Below the pieces are notes generated by a model, which saw nothing but the letters and a program-made list of their open reading frames with translations, was not told the DNA's origin and did no database searches. Below are positions 9,090 to 17,476 of a stretch of DNA of 64,000 bases, piece after piece. The translations under genes were made by a program, and so were the position numbers. Location: NCBI GenBank assembly GCA_020847535.1, contig JADLBU010000016.1:62001-126000 (forward strand). Reading direction: 5' to 3'. The stretch comes from Phycisphaerales bacterium (GTDB lineage: Bacteria; Planctomycetota; Phycisphaerae; Phycisphaerales; UBA1924). Position 1 is the stretch's first letter. Each line of letters opens with the position of its first letter.

Positions 9090-10373
9090 ATGCCCCCGAC
9101 ACCCGTTGACATCGTGATCCCGACCATCGGTGATTCCATCAACACCGGCGTGATCGCCGCGTGGCGCAAGAAGGACGGTGAGGCCGTCCAGCGCGATGAG
9201 ACCGTCCTCGATCTCGAGACCGACAAGGTCACGATGGAGATCCCCGCCCCCGCCGCAGGCGTCGTCAAGCGGATCGCCAAGGAAGGGGACACCGTCTCCG
9301 TGGGAGCTGTCGTCGGAACCGTGGACACCGCCGGAGTCGCGACAGCCGCCGCGGCATCACCCGCGCCAGAGGCCGCGGCCGCAGCGCCCGCCGCTGTCGC
9401 GCCCGGCAAGGCCGAGCCCGCTCCCGCCAAGGCCGCAAGTAAGGCCGCAACCCCCACGCCCGCCGAGTCCGATGCCCACGCAACCCCGCTCGCCAAAAAG
9501 ACCGCCGAGGAGCACGGTGTCGATCTTTCAAAGGTCAAGGGCACGTTCGCCGGCGGACGGATCCGCGAGAAGGATGTGCTTGAAGCTCTTTCGACGCCCG
9601 TTTCTACCCCCGCCCCCTCCGCCAAGGCCCCGTCCGCGGCCGCCGATACAGCACGCGGCATCACGCGCGAGCGCATGACTCCGCTCCGCCAGCGGATCGC
9701 CTCGCGCCTGGTACAGGCCCAGCACACCGCGGCGATGCTGACGACCTTCAACGAGTGCGACATGGGCGCGGTGATGGACCTGCGCAAGCAGCACAAGGAG
9801 GAGTTCGAGAAGCGCCACGGCATCGGCCTGGGCTTCATGGGCTTCTTCGTCAAGGCCGCCGTCCAGGCCCTCAAGGCCTTCCCGCTCGTCAATGCCTCCG
9901 TCGTCGATGATGAGGGCAGCCCGGCGATCGAGAAGCACGACTACTGCGACATTGCGGTCGCCGTCTCCACACCCAAGGGCCTGGTCGTCCCCGTTCTCCG
10001 CAACTGCGAGAAGCTCTCGCTCGCCAGGATCGAGCTGGGGATCAAGGATCTGGCGACCCGTGCGAAGGATGGCAAGCTCGCCCTCGACGACATGCAGGGC
10101 GGCACCTTCACCATCACCAACGGCGGCGTCTTCGGCTCCCTGATGTCGACGCCGATCCTCAACCCGCCGCAGTCGGGGATCCTGGGGATGCACGCGATCA
10201 AGAACCGGGCGATCGAGTTCCCCGCCGGCAGCGGGCAGGTGGCGATCCGGCCGATGATGTACCTGGCCCTCAGCTACGACCACCGCATCATCGACGGTGC
10301 GGCGGCGGTGCAGTTCCTGGTCAAGATCAAGAACTGCATCGAGGATCCGGCGAGGCTCCTCCTCGACCTGTAG
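9090..10373 (+). CDS. sucB: Dihydrolipoyllysine-residue succinyltransferase (2-oxoglutarate dehydrogenase E2)
   Basis: A 427-residue E2 subunit in the usual order. The lipoyl domain is at residues 1-80 with the lipoylated Lys46 in LETDKVTME. An Ala/Pro-rich linker follows, then the E3-binding domain ([19 protein letters not shown]), a second linker, and the acyltransferase domain from about residue 195. The catalytic His398 and Asp402 lie in [22 protein letters not shown] and [14 protein letters not shown] are standard for SucB. It transfers succinyl groups to CoA. It ends at a strong hairpin shared with the convergent gene. Confidence 0.95.
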   Translation: MPPTPVDIVIPTIGDSINTGVIAAWRKKDGEAVQRDETVLDLETDKVTMEIPAPAAGVVKRIAKEGDTVSVGAVVGTVDTAGVATAAAASPAPEAAAAAPAAVAPGKAEPAPAKAASKAATPTPAESDAHATPLAKKTAEEHGVDLSKVKGTFAGGRIREKDVLEALSTPVSTPAPSAKAPSAAADTARGITRERMTPLRQRIASRLVQAQHTAAMLTTFNECDMGAVMDLRKQHKEEFEKRHGIGLGFMGFFVKAAVQALKAFPLVNASVVDDEGSPAIEKHDYCDIAVAVSTPKGLVVPVLRNCEKLSLARIELGIKDLATRAKDGKLALDDMQGGTFTITNGGVFGSLMSTPILNPPQSGILGMHAIKNRAIEFPAGSGQVAIRPMMYLALSYDHRIIDGAAAVQFLVKIKNCIEDPARLLLDL

Positions 10374-10380
10374 CGGTAAA

Positions 10381-10434
10381 GCAGCAAAGCTCAAATATGA
10401 CCCTGGATCGAAGGCTCTATTTGAGCTTTGCTGC
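10381..10434 (+). terminator. Bidirectional 17-bp hairpin between convergent sucB and the CvpA-family gene
   Basis: A perfect 17-bp stem pairs GCAGCAAAGCTCAAATA (10381-10397) with its complement at 10418-10434 around a 20-base loop. It lies between two convergent genes, where it could terminate both. The right arm continues as CTTTGAGCTTTGAG, so it is also a copy of the CTTTGAGC repeat family found before purM (17426) and before the acetyltransferase at 29360. Confidence 0.7.
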
Positions 10435-10454
10435 TTTGAGCTTTGAGTTTTCTC

Positions 10455-12215
10455 TTACCTGTCCACCGTCGGCATCGGCGGCTTGAACGTGTGGAGCGTC
10501 GTGGATCCGACGCGGAACTGGGCGAGCTTGACGCCCTTGCTGACATCGAAGATGAGCTTGAGCTTCTGGTCCTGCCGTGTCTGGCTGAGCATCGGGATGT
10601 CGGTGATGTTGCGCAGCGGCTGACTGCGGTTGAAGTGTACGGTGATGTGCCTCTCGTGCTCCTCGTAGACGTACCCGATCGGCTCGTAGGCCTGGCCGTC
10701 GGTGTCCACGAGCTGGGCGGCCATCTGCGAGTTGCTGGCGATCGACACCTTCCCGACCCAGCTCAGCGGCTGCCCATTGGTGACATCGATCTGCACGATG
10801 ACGATGTCGGGCTTGGTCTGGTACTTCTCGATCCTGAGTTCCTTCGGCGCTCCGGAGCCCTTGGCGATCAGGGACTTCTCGTAGATCTCGTGTCCCTCGA
10901 CGACATTGCTTCCATCGACGCGCATCGACCGCTCGATGCCGCTTTGGATGACAAAGCCCATCTGGGCCGTGATCCGCACACCCAGCTCATCCTCGCTGAT
11001 CTGGGCATTGGCAGCGCCGCGGGGCTTGTTGTGCTCGGTGATCGAGCTTCCCTCGGAGGGCTCCCGGAAGATCGCGCCCCCGTCAACGGCCTGGTCACGC
11101 TCCGCAGCGCTCGCGAACACCGTCGGCTTCTTGTCCGCCGGGATCGCCACCCGGGAGTTCTTGACGTACAGCGCGATCGGCTCGTACCCAGGGGGCACCG
11201 GGAACTCAAAGCCCATCTGCGTCTCGGAGGCGCCGCCCACCGAGGAGATGAACGTCTCGGGGGCATCGAAGCGGAACCGGGCGTACATGCGCTTTTCGGT
11301 CGCCGCCTGGCTCAGGATCGTGATCGGGTAGACCGTCTTGTACTCGGGCTCCTCGCCCGCCTTTTCCAGCAGCAGGCGTACCTGGCCGTTGCCGATCACG
11401 ACCGAGCCCGATCGCTCACGGGCGCTGGGCTGGAAGTTGAGCACGAACCCCTCCAGCCGCGTGCCGGACGGGAAGGCCTCGCCCTCCGTGTCCTTCACAT
11501 CCTGCGGCTGCCTGTTCCACTCATCGGCGAGCAGGTCTCGGAACTGGGTGTCCTTGCCGCCCACCGTGAAGCGAGTCCAGACGTCAAAGTCCTTGATGTT
11601 GATCGTGTTGCGGGCCTTGCCATCTCCGTAGCTGATCCGCATCGTCCCCGGCACGTAGACCAGGTCGGGATACCAGCGGGCCAGCGGATCGGCGCTCGCC
11701 AGTGTGCCGTTGCTGACGAACTTGTACAGCCCGGCCGTCATCTTGTCGACCGGGAACATCAGTGACGACTCGACCTGCAAGGTGCCGTTGGCCTGCTGCT
11801 CGATGGGTGTGTAGCCCAGGAAGTCGCGATCCACGCGCAGGAAGCCCATGCTGATGATCAGGATCCCTGCCGTGATGATCCCCGACATTGCCCCACACAC
11901 ACCGCCGCCCACGGCGTTGGTGACGGCGTCGAACTTCACGTTCGCGGGGGTGCACTTATCCACGATCGCCCGCAGGATCGCCATCGACACCGCAAACGGC
12001 AGCGCCAGTGAGAAAGCCCACGTGGCGCTCCCCCAGGCATCGTTGCCGTTGAGCTTGCCCAGCACCAGATAGGCGATCGGCTCCCAGACCGCAAACGCGA
12101 TCGCCCCGGCGGCGATGCAGCAGATCAGGTTGAGGAACGCGGAGAAGAAGCCGCGAGCAAGCCAGACCCAGCCCAGGAGGGCGACGATGGCCAAGGCGAT
12201 TCCGCTGACGATCAT
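10455..12215 (-). CDS. CvpA-family membrane protein with large C-terminal extension
   Basis: A 586-residue protein. The first 165 residues carry about four membrane helices and read like the CvpA (colicin V production) family: LLGWVWLARGFFSAFLNLICC, then FDAVTNAVGGGVCGAMSGIITAGILI. The remaining 420 residues are soluble, beta-rich and not recognised (for example FVLNFQPSARERSGSVVIGNG and GYVYEEHERHITVHFN). CvpA proteins link envelope stress and export in other bacteria, but the role of this fused form is unknown. It is the last gene of a minus-strand set with pilT and a GspE-like gene. A second, smaller CvpA-like gene lies at 24597. Confidence 0.7.
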   Translation of the reverse strand: MIVSGIALAIVALLGWVWLARGFFSAFLNLICCIAAGAIAFAVWEPIAYLVLGKLNGNDAWGSATWAFSLALPFAVSMAILRAIVDKCTPANVKFDAVTNAVGGGVCGAMSGIITAGILIISMGFLRVDRDFLGYTPIEQQANGTLQVESSLMFPVDKMTAGLYKFVSNGTLASADPLARWYPDLVYVPGTMRISYGDGKARNTINIKDFDVWTRFTVGGKDTQFRDLLADEWNRQPQDVKDTEGEAFPSGTRLEGFVLNFQPSARERSGSVVIGNGQVRLLLEKAGEEPEYKTVYPITILSQAATEKRMYARFRFDAPETFISSVGGASETQMGFEFPVPPGYEPIALYVKNSRVAIPADKKPTVFASAAERDQAVDGGAIFREPSEGSSITEHNKPRGAANAQISEDELGVRITAQMGFVIQSGIERSMRVDGSNVVEGHEIYEKSLIAKGSGAPKELRIEKYQTKPDIVIVQIDVTNGQPLSWVGKVSIASNSQMAAQLVDTDGQAYEPIGYVYEEHERHITVHFNRSQPLRNITDIPMLSQTRQDQKLKLIFDVSKGVKLAQFRVGSTTLHTFKPPMPTVDR

Positions 12216-12308
12216 GATTCAGCTCCGATCCAAACATCCGCGCGAGCACGTTTCCGCCGACCACCAGGAGAGACCAACCGTTGCCTGACCTGCCAACCAA
12301 CCCCCATC

Positions 12309-12345
12309 AACCCCATCTGTGGTACCGCCGAGACCGGATGGGGTT
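12309..12345. repeat. Inverted repeat between GspE-like and CvpA-family genes
   Basis: AACCCCATC (12309-12317) pairs with GATGGGGTT (12337-12345) over a 19-base spacer. It lies in the 133-base gap between two minus-strand genes. On the minus strand it is not followed by a T-run, so an mRNA processing or attenuation stem is as likely as a terminator. Confidence 0.45.
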
Positions 12346-12348
12346 TCC

Positions 12349-14268
12349 TTATCCGCCCTTGCCCGCCGCCGGGGCCGCCTGCTTCGGGGTTGCCGCCTGA
12401 GGCTTGCCGCCTGCCGGGTTGGCTCCGGGGCCCGGCTTGGCACCGCCCCCCCCGCCGCCTCCTGCCCCGCCACCGGGGCCGGGCTTGCCGCCCTGAGGCC
12501 CGCCGGCTCCGCCTCCGCCACCCCCACCGGCCGCAGGAGCGCCGCCCGGAGCCCCCGCCGGAGCCTGGCCGTCGGTGGTTGCCCGCACCACCTCTTCGAT
12601 GCTCGTGATGCCATCCAGGGCGTGCCGGAGGGCGGCCTGCTGCAAGGTGGGGAGCTGCTTCTTCTTGAACTCGGCCTTGACGGCGTTCCAGTCTCCCTTC
12701 TTCAGGAGATCCCGCATCGCCGCATCGATCTGGTAGAGCTCGAAGAACCCGATCTGGCCGACATAGCCCACGCCCGAGCACATGCCGCAGGTCTGCTCCT
12801 TGTCCTTGACCAGGACCACGCCGCCTTTCTTGTAGAGCTGCTTGACCTTGTCCGCGGGCAAGCCGAACTTCTTGAGCATGTCCGGCGCCGGCACGTACGC
12901 CTGCCGGCACTGGGTGCATAGCCTGCGCATCACGCGACCCGTCACCACGCCGCGGACCCCCGGCATCGCCGTCTCAAGGTCCCCGACGAGCTTGGCCCAT
13001 CCCTGCAGAGCGCCGATCGCGTTGTCGGCCTTGAACGATGGATAGATCCGGCTGCGCTCCTGATCGGCGCGGCAGATCTCCTTGCAGGTGTTCTGGTCGG
13101 GGATCTCGGCGACCCCGACGACATCGGGATCTCGCCGCAGGATCGAGCGCACCAGCGTGGAGAACTCCGGTCCCTCGGCGAACGGATCCCACTTGTTCTG
13201 GCGGATGCCTTCGAGGTCGTCCTGCTGATCGATCTCGATGCTCTGCACGTTGTTGGTGTAGGCATCGTGCATCTTGAGGAGGGTGTAGAAGATCGTCGTG
13301 CGGCCGCCATCGGGTGGCGTGCATACCAGCACGGTGCCCTTCTTCTCCTCGACGATCGCCTTGAGTTCATCGAGCTGCTTGTCCACCAGGCCCAGGTCCT
13401 CGGGCTTGCGACGGACGGCCTTTTCAGGGTCAAACAGCAGCGTCAGACGCATGCCGCCCTGGACGCCGGCGGCAATCACGCGGAGCTTCTTCTTGAGCTC
13501 CCCCTTCTCGATGTTGATGTCGGCGGTGAGCTTCTTGCGGCGATCGGCGATGTCGAGCTTGCCTGCGGCCTTCCAGAAATCGACGATCTTGATCGCATCG
13601 GGTGCCGGGTGCGTCTGGGCGACCTGCTTGACGCCGTCGACGACCAAGACCTCGCCGTAGGCGTTGTCCTTGCCCGTGGGCGCCAGATCGACCTGCGATC
13701 CGCGGGCGACGACGCTGCGCAGCACCAGCCCCTCGGCCGCGACCCGCACCGCCAGTTCCGGGCTCTCGGCGGCCGGCGCGGCGATGACCGCCTTGTCCGG
13801 TCCCTTGATCGTGAGCTCGGCCTTGCCGGTCTGGGACAGATCCTTCTTCTGCTTCTTGGCCTCGGCCGATCGCCCGAAGATCTCCTTGCCCAGGTTCAAA
13901 CGCAGGGTCTCGGGCACCAGCTCGCTCTTGTTCGCCGAGCTGACAAACCAGAAGATATCGATCGACAGGATCGCCATCACGGCCGTCAGCCCTGCCCAGA
14001 ACGCAAGCTCACCCCGCAGCGGCATGAGCAGCCCCACGGCAAGCGCGACCATGCCGAAGACGAGGTGAATCATGTTCCACTGCTCGCGCTTGAGGTAGAA
14101 GCGGGCGGCGAACTTGTCGAAGATCGTCGAGACCATCCACGCCCAGAAGACGATCGGGATGAGCAGGACGACGGGCTTCCAGAACGAAACCAGGATGAGG
14201 CCCTCGGCAAGCTGCAGCGAGGGCACGCCCGGAATGGGCTGGTAGGAGTCGAGCACGCGGATCTCCAC
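12349..14268 (-). CDS. Membrane-anchored GspE/PilB-like protein with degenerate nucleotide site
   Basis: A 639-residue protein starting at GTG. Residues about 24-110 contain three or four membrane helices, unusual for a secretion ATPase. From about residue 270 the sequence follows the GspE/PulE fold: MRLTLLFDPE, then a Walker A position reading TPPDGGRTT (about 314-322) where active members have GPTGSGKTT, a Walker B-like DPDVVGVAEIPDQNT, and a switch region lacking the usual GH. The zinc-type pair CTQC...CGMC (about 450-496) and the domain end TLQQAALRHALDGITSIEEVVRAT are kept. The last 70 residues are Gly/Pro/Ala-rich. Fold and context with pilT suggest a pilus or type II secretion part, probably a non-hydrolysing relative; loss of activity is inferred. 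Confidence 0.75.
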   Translation of the reverse strand: MEIRVLDSYQPIPGVPSLQLAEGLILVSFWKPVVLLIPIVFWAWMVSTIFDKFAARFYLKREQWNMIHLVFGMVALAVGLLMPLRGELAFWAGLTAVMAILSIDIFWFVSSANKSELVPETLRLNLGKEIFGRSAEAKKQKKDLSQTGKAELTIKGPDKAVIAAPAAESPELAVRVAAEGLVLRSVVARGSQVDLAPTGKDNAYGEVLVVDGVKQVAQTHPAPDAIKIVDFWKAAGKLDIADRRKKLTADINIEKGELKKKLRVIAAGVQGGMRLTLLFDPEKAVRRKPEDLGLVDKQLDELKAIVEEKKGTVLVCTPPDGGRTTIFYTLLKMHDAYTNNVQSIEIDQQDDLEGIRQNKWDPFAEGPEFSTLVRSILRRDPDVVGVAEIPDQNTCKEICRADQERSRIYPSFKADNAIGALQGWAKLVGDLETAMPGVRGVVTGRVMRRLCTQCRQAYVPAPDMLKKFGLPADKVKQLYKKGGVVLVKDKEQTCGMCSGVGYVGQIGFFELYQIDAAMRDLLKKGDWNAVKAEFKKKQLPTLQQAALRHALDGITSIEEVVRATTDGQAPAGAPGGAPAAGGGGGGGAGGPQGGKPGPGGGAGGGGGGGAKPGPGANPAGGKPQAATPKQAAPAAGKGG

Positions 14269-14486
14269 AAATCAATGGGGCGCGCCCGGCACCTCCCCGG
14301 ATCTATGGCCGGGGCCGGCAGCGGAGCGATCACCCTTCGAGCACCGCCCGGACCCGGACACGTGGGTCGTAGGAGAGCGGGGAAGGGATGTTAGCATATC
14401 TGGCGGGTATCCCGCACCTGCCCCCCACGGCGGTCCGGACCCGGACTGAGACCAAACAACCAGTCTTGAGGCCATCGGCCCGGGAC

Positions 14487-15644
14487 TCAGCCCAGCTTCT
14501 TGAGCTTCATCATCAGTTCATCGACGTTGGGAGACGACTCGATCGCCGTCCGCATGTGGATGAACTCGGTCTCGACCAGGTTCACCAGGCTCTCGTTGAA
14601 GTCGATCATGCCCGTCTGGCGAGCCTCGATGCTCTTGAGGTACTCGCGAAGCTCACCCTCCTTGCCTTCGAGGATGTGCTTGCGGACGACGGTGTTGTTG
14701 ATGAGGATCTCCAGGGCCGGGATACGCGCGATGTTCGCGTGCAGTGTCGGCAGCAGCTTCTGGTAGACGAACCCGCGCATCTGGTAGCCCAGGATTCGCC
14801 GGACCTGATCGACTTCCTCGGCCTCGAACAGTCCGTAGATACGGCTGAACGTCTGCGTCGTTGATGAGGCGTGGATGGTTCCGTACACAAGGTGGCCCGT
14901 CTCGGCGGCGTGCAGGGCGGCCTCGAACGTCTCCTTGTCGCGCATTTCACCGACCAGCACGACGTCGGGGTTCTCTCGCACCAGGGCACGCAGGGCGATC
15001 TTGAAGTCCAGGCAGTCGATACCGATCTCGCGCTGGTTGATGGTCGCCTTCTTGTCCTTGAACAGGTACTCGATCGGATCTTCGATCGTCACGATATGCA
15101 CGGGCTTGCGTTCGTTCACGTAATCGAGCATGGCCGCGATCGTGGTGGACTTGCCCGACCCCGTGACGCCGCAGAGCAGCACGATGCCCTGGGGCTGCAT
15201 GGCGATCTCCGCCATGCTCTGGGGCAGGTACAGCTCCTCGAACTTTCGGATCTTGGATGAGATCAGTCGGGCCGCGACAGAGAGCTTGCCCTTGGCCATG
15301 AACAGGTTCACGCGGAAGCGCGTGTTGTCATCGAAGTCGTAGGCGAAGTCGCAGGAGCCGAACTTGTGCAGATCCTCGAGCTGCTCCTCGGAGAGGATCG
15401 CCCGGGCGATCTCCCAGAACTCATCCGAGGTCACCGGCTCGCAGTCCAGCGGCTTGAGAGCGCCGCGCAGACGCAGCTTGGGCTGCGTCTCGGATTTCAT
15501 GATGAGGTCGGAGGCATCGAGCTTGATGCTCGCCTGGAGGAACTTACCCCAGCGAGTATCGAAGGGATCGCCCTTCCTCTTGGTGGGCAACGCAACATGG
15601 CCGACATGCTTTGCATCAGATTGGACATCGGTATCGACGCTCAT
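14487..15644 (-). CDS. pilT: Type IV pilus retraction / twitching ATPase PilT
   Basis: 385 residues from the ATG at 15644, a normal PilT length. A same-frame ATG at 15788 would add 48 low-complexity residues rich in Ser, Ala, Pro and Thr and looks less likely. Motifs are Walker A CGVTGSGKST, the Asp box VTIEDPIEYLF, Walker B NPDVVLVGEMRD, the His box TGHLVYGTIHASS, and the PilT-type end YLKSIEARQTGMIDFNESL. PilT is a cytoplasmic hexamer that powers pilus retraction. It is followed on the same strand, after 218 bases, by the degenerate GspE-like gene and then the CvpA-family gene. Confidence 0.92.
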   Translation of the reverse strand: MSVDTDVQSDAKHVGHVALPTKRKGDPFDTRWGKFLQASIKLDASDLIMKSETQPKLRLRGALKPLDCEPVTSDEFWEIARAILSEEQLEDLHKFGSCDFAYDFDDNTRFRVNLFMAKGKLSVAARLISSKIRKFEELYLPQSMAEIAMQPQGIVLLCGVTGSGKSTTIAAMLDYVNERKPVHIVTIEDPIEYLFKDKKATINQREIGIDCLDFKIALRALVRENPDVVLVGEMRDKETFEAALHAAETGHLVYGTIHASSTTQTFSRIYGLFEAEEVDQVRRILGYQMRGFVYQKLLPTLHANIARIPALEILINNTVVRKHILEGKEGELREYLKSIEARQTGMIDFNESLVNLVETEFIHMRTAIESSPNVDELMMKLKKLG

Positions 15645-15941
15645 GTTCTTCCGGCCCTCCCGGGAGACGGTCGGACCCGTCCCCGCCGAAGCGCTCGCGG
15701 ACGGACCCGAGGATGTGGGGGATGCATTAGAGGCGGTCGCTGGAGTCACAGAATAACCTCTGGGGGAGGGTTTGGCGAGCGGATTCACGGGGCCAGGGAC
15801 GATGCACCACCGGGGCGAGGTTGCTCACCCTGGCGGACGGATCGCAAACACGGCGTGCCCGCGGTTGGACGGGCGTATCGGATAATACGGCTGTGAATCC
15901 CCGGTGTTCCGAGGGGCGGGGGACATGGCCGATAATGGGAC

Positions 15942-16526
15942 TTACTGGACTACGCGAACGGGGTCGGTCGGGCTTGAACCAGCGCTGAACTCATGCCGCA
16001 GAACCCCATACATCACCATGTCCTGCCACTGATCCCACTTCTGGATGTGCTGCCGCAGCGTCCCCTCGTACTTCATCCCGATCTTCTCCAGGATCCGGCA
16101 GCTTGCGGGGTTGGTCCCGAAGGCGTGCGCGTGTACCCGGTGCAGGCCTAGTTGGCCGAATGAGAACTCGAGGATCCCCCGCGATGCCTCGGTCGCGTAC
16201 CCGTTCCCCCAGTGCGGCAGCCCGATCCAGTACCCAAGCTCGGCGTGGTTGTTCTTGAGATCGAGCTTGAGGCCGATCGAACCCACCAGCTCCCCACTGT
16301 CGGTTCCCGTAATCGCGAACACCGCCATCGTGTCACCCAGCCACCCCGCAGCCGCCTTCTCGATCCACTCCTCGGCCATGGGCGGCTCGTAGGGGTGCGG
16401 GATCATGAGAGTCATCGCGGCGATCTCACGGGCACCGGCGAGCCTGACAAGATCGGGGGCATCGCTCTTGCGTTGCGGGCGCAGCGTCAGGCGCGCCGTG
16501 GTCAACGTAGGTTGTGGACCCTCCAT
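15942..16526 (-). CDS. GNAT N-acetyltransferase, RimJ/RimL type
   Basis: 194 residues. TARLTLRPQRKSDAPDLVRLA is the usual start of the RimJ/RimL branch. The acetyl-CoA-binding region is GYWIGLPHWGNGYATEASRGILEFSF, and LGLHRVHAHAFGTNPASCRILEKIGMKYEGTLR is the classical C-terminal half. Such enzymes acetylate protein N-termini, ribosomal proteins or small amines; the substrate here is unknown. The gene starts 6 bases after the stop of the minus-strand esterase, so the two are probably co-transcribed. Confidence 0.88.
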   Translation of the reverse strand: MEGPQPTLTTARLTLRPQRKSDAPDLVRLAGAREIAAMTLMIPHPYEPPMAEEWIEKAAAGWLGDTMAVFAITGTDSGELVGSIGLKLDLKNNHAELGYWIGLPHWGNGYATEASRGILEFSFGQLGLHRVHAHAFGTNPASCRILEKIGMKYEGTLRQHIQKWDQWQDMVMYGVLRHEFSAGSSPTDPVRVVQ

Positions 16527-16532
16527 CGCCTC

Positions 16533-17366
16533 CTACCTCCCCGCTCCCGGCTCCCAGGTCGCCGCTCGCCTCTGCGCCAACAGCCATTTGGGGAACTCCT
16601 TATCCCGGTACGCCGCATCCCAGCTGTTGTGATCGGCGTTGGGGAATTCCGTGTACTTGGGGGTCGCCCCGAGCGCCTTGATCGCGTCGATGATCGCCTG
16701 GCTCTGCTGCGGCGGCACCACGTTGTCCTTGGCCCCGTGGAAGGCCCACACCGGGATCTTGCTCACACCGCTGGCGATCTGGCTCGCGGGCACCTGGCGA
16801 TGAAACCCGCACACGGGCGCGATCGCCGACCAGAACTCGGGGTGTTTGGAGGCGAGCATCCAGGTGCCGTTGCCACCCTGGGAGAGCCCGGTGAGCGACA
16901 TCCGAGTCTCATCAACCGGCACCTCGGCGATCACGGACTTGATCTCGGCAAGCACGACATCAAACTGTGTCGGCCACAGCGGATCGAACTCCGGTTTCTG
17001 GGGGGCCAGCACGATGCACGGCCAGCGCTCGGGAGCGTTCAAGATCGCCGGTATCAGCCCCACCGAGGACTGCTTGACGCCGTCGGTACCGCTCTCCCCG
17101 TAGCCGTGCAGGAAGACGACCATGGGGTAGGGGGGCTTGGCGATCTCGGCGGGCGGGATGTACAGGGTGTACTTATGCACACCCGCCGCATCGGACCACT
17201 GGCGGAAATGCAGGCCAGGCGTGGGCAAGGGTGGGGGCGATGGGGGCGGTGGGAGTGAGGGTGGCGGTGGGGGAGTTTTCGCGGTGTCTGAAGCCATGTT
17301 CCCGGTGCCGAATGCGGCAAGCATCAACGTTGCAACAACCACAGCAGAGGTAATCATCCGGTGCAT
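16533..17366 (-). CDS. Secreted alpha/beta-hydrolase (esterase / PHB-depolymerase-like)
   Basis: 277 residues with an N-terminal signal peptide (about residues 1-26), then a Pro-rich linker of about 25 residues and an alpha/beta-hydrolase domain. Visible motifs are PMVVFLHGYGESGTDG (oxyanion region), the nucleophile elbow GLSQGGNGT, the acid in HGAKDNVVPP, and the terminal His in NADHNSWDAAY. This looks like the family often annotated as a dienelactone-hydrolase-like or prolyl-oligopeptidase-type phospholipase or esterase. The substrate is unknown. The Pro-rich linker is encoded by a degenerate GGTGGGGGC-type tract near 17221-17275. Confidence 0.82.
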   Translation of the reverse strand: MHRMITSAVVVATLMLAAFGTGNMASDTAKTPPPPPSLPPPPSPPPLPTPGLHFRQWSDAAGVHKYTLYIPPAEIAKPPYPMVVFLHGYGESGTDGVKQSSVGLIPAILNAPERWPCIVLAPQKPEFDPLWPTQFDVVLAEIKSVIAEVPVDETRMSLTGLSQGGNGTWMLASKHPEFWSAIAPVCGFHRQVPASQIASGVSKIPVWAFHGAKDNVVPPQQSQAIIDAIKALGATPKYTEFPNADHNSWDAAYRDKEFPKWLLAQRRAATWEPGAGR

Positions 17367-17425
17367 CCCCCCAGCCTATCACCCCGAACGCCGTTGCGCC
17401 GCCGTGTTGCACCCGCGCACGCCCC

Positions 17426-17462
17426 ATTTGAGCTTTGCCCCTTTGAGCAGTGCCCTTTGACC
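17426..17462 (+). repeat. CTTTGAGC-type heptamer repeat in the purM leader
   Basis: The stretch begins ATTTGAGCTTTGCCCC, continues CTTTGAGCAGTGCCC and ends CTTTGACC. It is about 15 bases upstream of the purM ATG. It shares ATTTGAGCTTTGC with the copies at 10419 and 29323, and mixes CTTTG and AGTGCCC units. Confidence 0.65.
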
Positions 17463-17476
17463 TCTACCCTCCGGCC

